A stretch of DNA of 40,551 nt from Alphaproteobacteria bacterium (GTDB taxonomy: Bacteria; Pseudomonadota; Alphaproteobacteria; Rhizobiales; Beijerinckiaceae), in NCBI GenBank assembly GCA_016869435.1, contig VGEB01000017.1, positions 1 to 40,551 on the forward strand, in the 5' to 3' direction. The notes beneath the pieces are model-generated. The model searched no databases. It was given only the letters and a program-made list of their open reading frames with translations, and was not told the DNA's origin. The translations under genes and the position numbers were made by a program. Shown here in pieces: positions 1 through 7,172 of this stretch (position 1 is its first letter; each line of letters starts with the position of its first letter).

Positions 1-32
1 GTGCGGCTGCCGAAGCTGATGGCGGCGCCGAC

Positions 33-122
33 ATGAGCGCGCCCGCAGGCTGCAAAATCGTTGGCCGCTGGCGGATCGTCGAGGCCGACATTTGGGATCG
101 GGACTATCTCGACCTGTGCTGA
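33..122 (+). pseudogene. 5' remnant of a small conserved protein cut by an IS3-type insertion
   Basis: A 29-codon frame begins at ATG 33 and ends with the motif GRWRIVEADIWDRDYLDLC. From memory, small proteins of unknown function in alphaproteobacteria share this motif and continue after DLC with Gly-Pro-Ala. Here the frame stops at exactly the point where the IS3-like terminal sequence starts, and the first three bases of that terminus supply the TGA stop. The frame is also open leftwards to the window edge, so the true start could lie upstream. It is most likely an inactivated gene. The family recognition is by eye and the function is unknown. Confidence 0.5.
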
Positions 123-299
123 CCTGCCCCTGCAAAGTTCCTCCATGGGGATTTAGAGTCCGACCTTGTAAAGGACGGACCAATGAAGCGTGCACGGTCT
201 ACGGAAGAACAGATAATTGGCGTGCTGAAGGAGCACGAAGCCGGCGCCAAGACCGCCGATCTCGCTTGCAAGCATGGCGTCTCGGAAGCGACGCTGGAA
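120..299 (+). mobile_element. IS3-family left-end remnant
   Basis: The segment starts with TGACCTGCCCCTGCAAAGTT, which resembles the terminal inverted repeats of IS3-family elements (IS407-like group). It is followed at normal distance by the first 38 codons of an OrfA transposase. Resemblance to OrfA stops near position 296. There is no OrfB and no right terminal repeat before the next gene, so only the left end survives. The element has interrupted the small gene at its left and was later deleted on its right side. Confidence 0.7.
183..296 (+). pseudogene. IS3-family OrfA transposase, N-terminal fragment
   Basis: The reading frame MKRARSTEEQIIGVLKEHEA, followed by a helix-turn-helix ending SEATL, matches the start of IS3-family OrfA proteins, which use this HTH to bind the element ends. 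A full OrfA has roughly 90 residues and continues with a tryptophan-containing segment and a leucine zipper. Here the frame runs into unrelated sequence after residue 38. The partner gene orfB, which carries the DDE catalytic domain, is missing, so the fragment cannot encode an active transposase. Confidence 0.7.
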
Positions 300-438
300 G
301 TCGCCAATCTCTCGGCTTCCGCCCCGGATGATTCGCGCGCGTGGCTGCGGCGCGCAAATTCGAGGCCTTTACGAGCCCACGCCGCGCAGGAAAGCATTCC
401 TCCATCCCACATTGCTTCTTCAAGCCGCGAGAAAGCAT

Positions 439-1596
439 CTAAGATTCAATCAGGTGGTGCCGGGCCGCTGTAATATCATATCCGTCGTGGTCGGTTACGA
501 AGCCTCGCGCTTCTAACTCAAGCAACATCGAAAGCCGCTCAACCGGAGGCAAATGATTTGATTCGATGTGCGCGACTTTCACGCCATATCGGTCCAAGTC
601 AATCTGACGAAATATCTTATAGTCGTGCCCCTCGGTATCGATTTGGAGAACGTCTATCTTGTCGATGGAAAACCGCTCGGCGAAATCAACGAAGGACATG
701 CCATGCACGGTCTCTGTAATGAGATGTTTTGCGTAATTGCACGTCAAGTTCTTTGCCGAGATTGATGACACGCCCTCGGCCCAAGCGGGGTCCAGGCCGT
801 CGACACCCATGCTCTCTGGATTAATCCGTTGGATTTGTACCGGGCCTGTCTTGTCCGTGATCGCGACATTGGCGAGCGTCGCGAAACTATGCTTCGCGTA
901 ATTATTCGTCAGCCTGGCGAATGAATCGGCTACAGGCTCAACCAGGATCGCCGACCAGTTTCGCGATGTGATGAACGGATAAAGCGCGTCCGTCTTCACG
1001 CCATCATTCGCGCCGATCTCTAAAACGGAAGTATCTGCGGGTAGCTTCCCCAAGATATCCTCGTAGGAAAAGCGGCCAGTCTTCATCAAGAGCACGTGTT
1101 GCATGTAGCGAAGATTTGGCCAGCGAATAAGATCGACGCCACCGATGCGACGTTCCAGCCAGTCGAATCTGAATTTCGTTTCGTCAATATCTGGACGAAA
1201 CGAATAGGCGGAATCAATATCCGCCGACGCCGCTGAATAGTTTCCGTTACAAAGGCGCGACAACGCTCGCAAGAACAAGAGGTCGTGGAGATACCACCGT
1301 TTCTGCTCTGAATGCTCCGCAACAGAAATTCCTTCCGACAAGAGGTCTTCAGGGATCGTTGCGCCCATTTTCGCCAATTCATAGGCCAACATAAAGATTG
1401 AACCGATTCTGGCATCTTCTTGGAGGTTGGCGGCATCTGCCAATACTGACATGGCCTTAAACCTCTGGCCCATGCCGAGAAGGCATCGAGCGGTCCGCAG
1501 CTGTGTCCAATAGTCCGCGGGATCAGGCGTTATTCCCGCGAGGGCGGCTTCAAAAGCTCTTTTTTCGATCAAGGCGTCAATTTGGTCTGGTGACAT
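439..1596 (-). CDS. FkbM-family methyltransferase with N-terminal helical repeat region
   Basis: Encodes about 385 residues. The C-terminal half carries a class I SAM-binding fold: VLEIGANDG is motif I, followed by AILVEPVADSF, and later VLQIDTEGHDYKIF, which is the typical FkbM block. The FkbM family (Methyltransf_21) methylates hydroxyls of sugars or secondary metabolites; the substrate here cannot be told. The N-terminal 160 residues look helical and TPR-like, as in proteins that act on surface glycans. I chose ATG 1596 because GGAGA stands about 9 bases upstream. A GTG at 1653 extends the frame by 19 residues but has poorly spaced ribosome-binding bases. The gene is less GC-rich than its neighbours and sits beside an IS remnant, suggesting transfer. 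Confidence 0.8.
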   Translation of the reverse strand: MSPDQIDALIEKRAFEAALAGITPDPADYWTQLRTARCLLGMGQRFKAMSVLADAANLQEDARIGSIFMLAYELAKMGATIPEDLLSEGISVAEHSEQKRWYLHDLLFLRALSRLCNGNYSAASADIDSAYSFRPDIDETKFRFDWLERRIGGVDLIRWPNLRYMQHVLLMKTGRFSYEDILGKLPADTSVLEIGANDGVKTDALYPFITSRNWSAILVEPVADSFARLTNNYAKHSFATLANVAITDKTGPVQIQRINPESMGVDGLDPAWAEGVSSISAKNLTCNYAKHLITETVHGMSFVDFAERFSIDKIDVLQIDTEGHDYKIFRQIDLDRYGVKVAHIESNHLPPVERLSMLLELEARGFVTDHDGYDITAARHHLIES

Positions 1597-2062
1597 GATT
1601 GCCGTATCTCCAGCTTTTGCATTCTTTTCTAATAATGGCCGCAATCGCCACACCCCTTAAACATGGGGCCGGACGAGCAGCATACAAAATGCTGTGGTTC
1701 ATTCTAGCGGGTTGCGACAGACGCTAATCCATCCCCACCCGGTATTTCGGCCGTCAATCCTCGTCGGACGGACGCGACGCGATGGGCTGCATCTTGCACC
1801 ACGCCATCAGTCGCCTTCGCACAGCGTCACTTTGCATTGAAAGCCTGCTCAGACGCATTTTTTTGTCGGCTAGTTTATCACTCGTGTGGGTATGCACTTT
1901 TCGGCGCCCTCAACGAATTTAGCTTGGCTGCCTTCGCAATTTCGCCCCAAGCACAAACAATAAAATAAACGCGCCTAGATATGAAACTAAATTCTTCGTC
2001 GAAATCAATGAAACCGAAAACAAAAGAGGCGGCGGCTGGGGACGCGGACGCTTCGTCGGCCG
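1597..2062. other. Intergenic region without recognised gene
   Basis: This stretch between the FkbM methyltransferase start and the rlmH stop has lower GC, with AT-rich patches near 1855-1875 and 1955-2010. I see no convincing coding frame, tRNA or strong hairpin. A 62-codon minus frame (1878-2066) touches the rlmH stop by an ATGA overlap, but its composition is not convincing. Confidence 0.5.
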
Positions 2063-2542
2063 TCATGCCCTGTGGTACGGATGGCCGGAGAGAATTGTCA
2101 TCGCGCGATAAATCTGTTCGGCAGCGAGAATGCGCGCCAATTGATGCGGCAGCGTCATCGCGCCGAAGGAGAAGATCGCGGTCGCCCGTGCGCGCACGCT
2201 CTCATCGAGCCCTTCGGCCCCGCCGATGGCGAACCAGAGCGCCTTGCGGCCCTGATCTCTTTCGTCTGCAATGAACTGCGCAAAGGCGGGACTCGTCGTC
2301 GCCTTGCCGCGTTCGTCGAACGCCGCAAGTCGCGACTCGGTCGGCAGCGCCGCGAGCAGTTCCGCGCCTTCGCGCGCCGCGCGCTCGGCCGCAGAAGCTG
2401 ACTTGTTCTCGTCGATTTCCTTAAGTTCGAGGCCTTCGAGGCCCAGCCGCCGGAAAGCGGCGATGCGCTCAGCGAATCTCGCATAAAGCTCTCGCTCCGG
2501 ACCGGCTTTCAGCCGGCCGACGCAGATCAGGCCCAGTTTCAT
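2063..2542 (-). CDS. rlmH: 23S rRNA (pseudouridine(1915)-N(3))-methyltransferase RlmH
   Basis: A protein of 159 residues, the usual size for RlmH, a SPOUT-class enzyme that uses SAM to methylate N3 of pseudouridine 1915 in helix 69 of 23S rRNA on assembled 70S ribosomes. Visible signatures are the start MKLGLICVGRLK, the conserved IDENKSA segment, LAAFDERGKA, the knot-region FAIGGAEGLDESV, and the C-terminal block LPHQLARILAAEQIYRAMTI ending in HPYHRA. I take ATG 2542 rather than a start five codons earlier because the family begins with MKL. It follows rsfS on the same strand with about 60 bases between, the usual alphaproteobacterial order. Confidence 0.95.
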   Translation of the reverse strand: MKLGLICVGRLKAGPERELYARFAERIAAFRRLGLEGLELKEIDENKSASAAERAAREGAELLAALPTESRLAAFDERGKATTSPAFAQFIADERDQGRKALWFAIGGAEGLDESVRARATAIFSFGAMTLPHQLARILAAEQIYRAMTILSGHPYHRA

Positions 2543-2605
2543 CCGGCGGCCCAGCAAGACGAAAAGACTGACAAGCGATCCAAGAGGAACGCTCGATGGC
2601 TCCGG

Positions 2606-3034
2606 TCAGACCAGGCGAATCTCCACCGGACGGTCGCCGCCCCACATCTTTTCAAGATTGTAGAACTGGCGCACTTCAGGGCGAAAGATATGGACGATGA
2701 CGTCGCCGGCGTCGATCAGCACCCAGTCGCACTGAGGCAGGCCCTCGACGCGCGGCGCGATCACGCCAGCGGCCTTGAGAGCCTTGATCGCCTTGTCGGC
2801 GATGGCGCCGACATGCACGGTCGACCGTCCCGTCGCGATGATCATGTCATCGGCGAGAGCCGTCTTTCCGCGCAGATCGATGGAGACGATGTCCTCGGCC
2901 TTGGTTTCGTCCAGGCTGGCGAGAACCTTTTGCACGATTGAGCCGGCCAACGGCGCTCCTGCGCCAATTCCCGGCCGGAGCGGAAGATGATCCGCGCCCG
3001 GATGAACACCTGTCGACAGCGTTGCAACCCTCAT
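2606..3034 (-). CDS. rsfS: Ribosomal silencing factor RsfS
   Basis: Encodes about 142 residues. The core from IVQKVLASLDE to the C-terminus carries the RsfS/Iojap fold: DIVSIDLRGKTALADDMIIA, then STVHVGAIADKAIKALKAAG, CDWVLIDAGDVIVHIF and FYNLEKMWG. RsfS binds ribosomal protein L14 and blocks subunit joining when nutrients are scarce. ATG 3034 gives an N-terminal extension of about 30 low-complexity residues before the core. A TTG at 3106 would extend it further and seems unlikely. In many alphaproteobacteria nadD and proA lie just upstream; here they are absent and a terminator stands upstream instead, so the pair rsfS-rlmH is its own unit. Confidence 0.93.
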   Translation of the reverse strand: MRVATLSTGVHPGADHLPLRPGIGAGAPLAGSIVQKVLASLDETKAEDIVSIDLRGKTALADDMIIATGRSTVHVGAIADKAIKALKAAGVIAPRVEGLPQCDWVLIDAGDVIVHIFRPEVRQFYNLEKMWGGDRPVEIRLV

Positions 3035-3457
3035 GCTTCGCGGCCCAAAGCCCGCGAGAAAGGCCGGCCGCAACGCAAGGATGGGGCCCTTCCCGAAAAA
3101 TTGCAATAGAAGCTGCGGTGTTGCAGAGCGCCGACAAGAAAAAAACCCGGCTCGGGCGCCGGGTTTTTGAAGGCGGTTCGGGCTAATCGAGAGGCGGGAG
3201 GAACCTCAAAGCCGGAACATGCGAAGCATAATCGATTTGCGCCGAAAGCGTAGAGCGAATTTGTCGGCGGACCGCTCCGCGAAGCGAAAAGCGGGGAAAA
3301 GCCGCTGAATCGCGCCATCCGACGCGTTTCGCCCAAGCAGAATCTGGTCATGTTAACAATGCCTTGAGAATGGAATGATCCGGTCAGTGGTCAATATGCA
3401 ACACAAGTTATGTTTGTTGCTGGAGCGCGGCTTTTCACGCGGTCCAATATGGCGAAA
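3035..3457. other. Intergenic region with terminator, possible untranslated or small RNA
   Basis: No credible coding frame lies between rsfS and the oxidoreductase gene. The region holds a strong hairpin at 3141-3168 and, on its upstream side, about 290 bases with several short inverted repeats such as the CGGACCGCTCCGCGAAGCG area near 3270. Because the terminator's best T-run is on the minus strand, a transcript from the 3170-3457 side probably ends here. It may be the 3' tail of the oxidoreductase mRNA or an independent small RNA. Confidence 0.4.
3141..3168 (-). terminator. Rho-independent terminator
   Basis: A perfect 10-bp stem pairs AAAAACCCGG (3141-3150) with CCGGGTTTTT (3159-3168) around an 8-base loop. 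On the minus strand the stem runs into seven T residues, against five on the plus strand, so minus-strand termination is favoured although it may work both ways. It lies upstream of rsfS and isolates that operon from read-through. Confidence 0.85.
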
Positions 3458-4429
3458 TCATGGAATTAGAACCATCGAGCCGCTCGTCGTGCGTGATTCG
3501 AGCGCGGCGTGCACCTTGGCCGCGTCGGCCAGCGGAAACCGCTCCGGCTCGCCGACAGACACCAACCCCTGCTTCATCGCATCGACGAGATCGTCCACCA
3601 TCTCCTCATAATCGCGCCGGCGCGCGATGTGGGTGAACAGCGACGGGCGCGTCGCATACAGCGAACCCTTGAGCGCCAGAAGACCGATGTCGAAAGCCGC
3701 GATCGGACCAGACGCCGAGCCGAAGCTGACGAACATGCCGAACGGTTTCAGGCAGTCGAGCGAATTTGGAAAGGTCGCGCGCCCGACGCCGTCATAGACC
3801 ACGTCGCACAGCTTGCCTTTGGTCAGGTCCCGCACCCGTTCGACGAAATTTTCCTCGCGATAGAGAATCGTGTGCTTGGCGCCCGCCCTTTCCGCGATCT
3901 TCGCCTTATCGGGAGAACCGACGGTGGCGATGACCTTTGCGCCCAGGCCATTCGCCCATTGGCACAGGATCTGTCCGACCCCGCCGGCGCCGGCGTGGAC
4001 GAGAACGCGATGGCCCTTCTTCACCTTGAACGTCCGGCGCAGCAGATATTGCGCCGTCAGCCCTTTCAGCATCATCACCGCGCCCTGCGCATAGCTGAAG
4101 GACTTCGGCAGACGGATCACCGAATCGGCGGCGATGTTGCGCGCCTGCGCATAGCCGCCGAGCGCGCCGACATAAGCGACCCGCTGCCCGACTTTGAAGG
4201 ATTTCACATTTTCGCCGACGGCGATCACGTCGCCGGCGCCCTCATGTCCGGGGATGAAGGGACAATCCGCCGGATAGGCGCCGGTGCGGCGATAGATGTC
4301 GATGTAATTGACGCCGATCGCGCGCTGGCGGATCTGCACTTCGTCGGCCGCCGGCGCCGGCAGATCGACATCCTCCATGACGAGCGTTTCCGGTCCGCCG
4401 GTTTGATGCACGCGAATCGCCTTAACCAT
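3458..4429 (-). CDS. NADPH:quinone oxidoreductase, zinc-independent MDR family
   Basis: A 323-residue medium-chain dehydrogenase/reductase of the Qor type, which transfers electrons from NADPH to quinones or reactive enones. The N-terminal GroES-like domain holds IGVNYIDIYRRTGAYP and FIPGHEGAGDVIAVGENV. The nucleotide-binding domain has VLVHAGAGGVGQILCQWA around residues 140-160. The zinc-binding cysteines of alcohol dehydrogenases are absent, as expected for this group. It overlaps the end of the pcs gene by 8 bases on the same strand, so the two are likely co-transcribed and translationally coupled. Its physiological substrate is not shown by the sequence. Confidence 0.9.
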   Translation of the reverse strand: MVKAIRVHQTGGPETLVMEDVDLPAPAADEVQIRQRAIGVNYIDIYRRTGAYPADCPFIPGHEGAGDVIAVGENVKSFKVGQRVAYVGALGGYAQARNIAADSVIRLPKSFSYAQGAVMMLKGLTAQYLLRRTFKVKKGHRVLVHAGAGGVGQILCQWANGLGAKVIATVGSPDKAKIAERAGAKHTILYREENFVERVRDLTKGKLCDVVYDGVGRATFPNSLDCLKPFGMFVSFGSASGPIAAFDIGLLALKGSLYATRPSLFTHIARRRDYEEMVDDLVDAMKQGLVSVGEPERFPLADAAKVHAALESRTTSGSMVLIP

Positions 4430-5135
4430 CGACCTTCTCCTTCGCGATCGGGCCGCCCTCGCGAAAAAGCGGCAAAGCCATAAAATAGCACCCTGTCGCG
4501 ACCAAAGCCGCCTTTACGCCGAAGGAGGCGGCCGCAAGATCCTGCCAGACCGCCGCGATCGCCGCCGCGGCCCAGATGACGGTGAGGGCGATCGTCACAG
4601 GGCGCAGGCGCTTGACGCGCAGCGGATGAACGAAGACCACCGGCGCGAACATGAGCGCGGCCGTCGCCAAAATGACCACGAGACTCGCACTCGCCGGCGG
4701 CCGCAACACAAGAAGATAGAACACGACGACGTTCCAAAGCGCCGGGAATCCGCGAAACCAGCAGTCAGGCGTCTTCATCCGCCGATCGGCGAAATAGAGC
4801 GACGAACAGGCGCAGACCGCGGCGCAAGCGATTCCGGCGAACGCCGGCTCGATCAGGCCGGAGCGCCACAGCGCCACAAGCGGCGTGACCACATAATTGA
4901 GAAAATCAACAACGAGGTCGAGCGCGACGCCGTCGATGAAGGACGCCGTTTCGGTCACGTTGAAGCGTCGCGCCAGCGGGCCGTCGACCGCGTCGACGAT
5001 GAGGGCGACGCCAAGCCAACCAAACATGGCGGCGAAGCGCCCTTCCGCCGCGAGGAAGAGCGCGATCATGCCGAGCGCCGCGCCGCTCGCCGTCAAGAGG
5101 TGGATAGAAAGGCCGATCGGCCGGGAAGACGTCAC
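4422..5135 (-). CDS. pcs: Phosphatidylcholine synthase (CDP-alcohol phosphatidyltransferase)
   Basis: A 237-residue inner-membrane protein with about eight hydrophobic segments. It carries the CDP-alcohol phosphotransferase signature: an aspartate pair in DAVDGPLARRF followed by IDGVALDLVVDFLNYVVTP, where spaced aspartates bind the metal and CDP-diacylglycerol. The phrase DLVVDFLNYVVTP is characteristic of bacterial Pcs, which joins choline to CDP-diacylglycerol to make phosphatidylcholine in one step. This lipid is common in Hyphomicrobiales and in methanotrophs with internal membranes. It is the first gene of a two-gene unit with the oxidoreductase and starts divergently from the UbiH-like gene, with about 125 bases between. 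Confidence 0.9.
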   Translation of the reverse strand: MTSSRPIGLSIHLLTASGAALGMIALFLAAEGRFAAMFGWLGVALIVDAVDGPLARRFNVTETASFIDGVALDLVVDFLNYVVTPLVALWRSGLIEPAFAGIACAAVCACSSLYFADRRMKTPDCWFRGFPALWNVVVFYLLVLRPPASASLVVILATAALMFAPVVFVHPLRVKRLRPVTIALTVIWAAAAIAAVWQDLAAASFGVKAALVATGCYFMALPLFREGGPIAKEKVDG

Positions 5136-5260
5136 GAGGGCGCTGGAGCCTTGGAGAAGCGGGACGCAAGCCTACACCGCCGCTCGCGCCAAACCAAAGC
5201 CGCAGCCTTGCTCGCGCTCGGCAGAGTCTCCAGCTATAACCATCAAGGGAGACGACTGAG

Positions 5261-6538
5261 ATGGAAACGGCGCGAGACAACAGCATATCGGAAATACTCA
5301 TCGCCGGCGCCGGGGCGACCGGCCTCGCCGCGGCGCTGGCCTTCGCGCGCGCGGGATACAAGACCACGCTCGCCGGTCGAATTCCGCCGCCGCTCCCCGG
5401 CCGCACCGTCGCGCTTTTTGAAGCATCGGTCCGCTTCCTCGATGCGCTCGGCGCGCTGGAGCGCGTCAGGGCGCGGGGCTGCGCGGTCGAAGCGATCCAC
5501 ATGGTCGATGACACCGATCAGTTTCTGCCGGTGCCCGAACTCAGCCTGCGCGCCCGTGAGATCGGCCTGCCGGCGCTCGGCGTCAATGTGTCGAACAACG
5601 ACCTTGTGGCGATTCTGCTCGATCTCTGTCGTGACCGGCACGAGATCGAGATCGTCGACGCCGATATCGCGGATTACGAATTCAACAGCGACGGCGCCGT
5701 CGCCATTCTTTCCGACGGGCGACGCCTGACGGCGGATTTCATCGTCGCGGCGGACGGCCGCAACAGCCGCGCCCGCGCCGTCGCCGGCATCGACGTGAAG
5801 GAATGGACCTATCCCCAGATCGCGCTCACCATGCTGCTGCGCCACGAGTTTCCTCACGAAAATATTTCGACGGAATATCACACGCGCTCAGGGCCTTTCA
5901 CGCTGGTGCCGCTGCCCCCGCGCGACGATGCGCCGCATCGTTCGAGCCTCGTCTGGCTGATGAGCGTCGCCGACGCGCGGCGGCGACTCGCCAAGCCGCG
6001 CGAGGAGCTCGAATATGAAATCGAGGATTACGCCAAGTCGGAACTCGGCGCGATGCGCATCGAAGGCGACGTCGGGCAATTCCGAATGGGCGGCATGCAG
6101 GTGTCAAAACATGCGACCGGGCGCCTCGCGCTGGTTGGCGAGACCTGTCACATCTTTCCGCCGATCGGCGCGCAGGGATTGAATTTAAGCCTGCGCGACG
6201 TCGCCGATCTCGAAGATTGTCTCGCCAGCGTCGATCTCAAGAACCCGCGCGAATTGTCGAGGGCGCTCGCGCGCTATGACCGTCACCGGCGCGCGGATAT
6301 CGGCTTTAGAACGCACGGCGTCGATCTGCTCAACCGCTCGTTGATCGTTCCCTATCTGCCGGTCGATCTGCTGCGCGGCGCCGGCTTCATCGCTATGGCC
6401 GCGCTCGGTCCACTGCGACGCGCGGTCATTCGCGAGGGCGTGCTGCCGCATCTCGTGTTGCCGCGGCTGATGCGCCGGCCGGCGCATAAGCAAGAAATCG
6501 CCGACGCGCCGCACCGACACGCCGGCTGGCGATCATGA
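5261..6538 (+). CDS. UbiH/UbiF-family FAD-dependent hydroxylase
   Basis: A 425-residue class A flavoprotein monooxygenase. The FAD-binding Rossmann motif is ILIAGAGATGLAAALAFARA near residues 12-31. The second fold has the DG-type motif IVAADGRNSRARAVAGI, and the FAD ribityl-binding block reads GRLALVGETCHIFPPIGAQG followed by LNLSLRDVADLEDCL. This block is typical of ubiquinone-ring hydroxylases (UbiH, UbiF, VisC, Coq6). Alphaproteobacteria often have several paralogues, so which ring position it hydroxylates, or whether it is a repurposed relative, is open. AAGGGAGAC stands before the ATG. It is divergent from pcs, and hsp20 converges on it 30 bases downstream. Confidence 0.85.
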   Translation: METARDNSISEILIAGAGATGLAAALAFARAGYKTTLAGRIPPPLPGRTVALFEASVRFLDALGALERVRARGCAVEAIHMVDDTDQFLPVPELSLRAREIGLPALGVNVSNNDLVAILLDLCRDRHEIEIVDADIADYEFNSDGAVAILSDGRRLTADFIVAADGRNSRARAVAGIDVKEWTYPQIALTMLLRHEFPHENISTEYHTRSGPFTLVPLPPRDDAPHRSSLVWLMSVADARRRLAKPREELEYEIEDYAKSELGAMRIEGDVGQFRMGGMQVSKHATGRLALVGETCHIFPPIGAQGLNLSLRDVADLEDCLASVDLKNPRELSRALARYDRHRRADIGFRTHGVDLLNRSLIVPYLPVDLLRGAGFIAMAALGPLRRAVIREGVLPHLVLPRLMRRPAHKQEIADAPHRHAGWRS

Positions 6539-6568
6539 GAGACGCGAGTGGCGCCGCTGAAAGCGGCG

Positions 6569-7078
6569 CTACTTCGCGGCGATCTCGATCTTCTTTTCTT
6601 CCTTCTTGGACTCGGGCGTTTTGGGCAGCTTGATTGTCAGCACGCCTTTTTCGAAGTCCGCCGTGATTTTCTCCTGATCGACGCCCTCGGGCACTCGAAA
6701 GGCGCGCCGGAAAGAGCCGTAGCGGCGCTCCGAACAATAATAGCCTTCTTTCTTCTCTTCCTTTTCTTCGTTCTTCTCGCCGGAAATCGAAATCACGCCA
6801 TTGGAGAGCTTTACGTCGACGCTTTTTTCGTCGAGCCCGGGCAGTTCGGCGGTGATTTCATATCCGCCGTCCTTCTCGACGAAATCGACCGGCGGGCTCG
6901 CCGACCACTGCGACATCATCCTGTCGAACGGCTGAAAGTCGGCGAGGCTTCGGCGCGACGGAAAGTCGTCAAACAGGCGGTCGAACTGGCGCCGGAACGA
7001 TTCGAAGGGATGCCAATCGAAAATGCCTGGGGCCTGCGCGGACTCTTTTGACGCTGGCAGTTTGCTTTCTTCGGCCAT
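6569..7078 (-). CDS. Small heat-shock protein, Hsp20/alpha-crystallin family
   Basis: A 169-residue cytoplasmic chaperone that holds unfolding proteins without ATP. The alpha-crystallin domain spans about residues 55-160: FVEKDGGYEITAELPGLDEK, VDVKLSNGVISISGEKNEEK, and FRRAFRVPEGVDQEKITADF, followed by the family motif KGVLTIKLPK. The N-terminal arm contains FDWHPFESFRRQFDRLFDDF, which is typical of class A sHsps of Hyphomicrobiales. The C-terminal tail is lysine-rich and lacks a clear I-X-I/V motif. It lies 94 bases downstream of putA on the same strand. GAGGGAGA precedes the ATG. I did not find a convincing ROSE-type thermometer in the short leader. Confidence 0.93.
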   Translation of the reverse strand: MAEESKLPASKESAQAPGIFDWHPFESFRRQFDRLFDDFPSRRSLADFQPFDRMMSQWSASPPVDFVEKDGGYEITAELPGLDEKSVDVKLSNGVISISGEKNEEKEEKKEGYYCSERRYGSFRRAFRVPEGVDQEKITADFEKGVLTIKLPKTPESKKEEKKIEIAAK

Positions 7079-7172
7079 GCTGATCTCCCTCGGGACGGAC
7101 GATCGCCGGACAACCGCAATTCCGCAAAGATGGGGCCGACGATCGGTATGGAAACGTTAGTGACGTGGCGCG

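Noticed and set aside
1878-2066. 62-codon minus frame overlapping the rlmH stop by ATGA
   Set aside because: No family resemblance and no ribosome-binding site beyond the overlap; composition follows the AT-rich intergenic DNA.
3509-4483. Long plus-strand frame opposite the quinone oxidoreductase gene
   Set aside because: Arg/His-rich product with no domain; antisense shadow produced by GC-rich codon bias.
7079-7172. Possible ROSE-type RNA thermometer in front of hsp20
   Set aside because: The typical anti-Shine-Dalgarno UUGCU segment was not found in the short leader.
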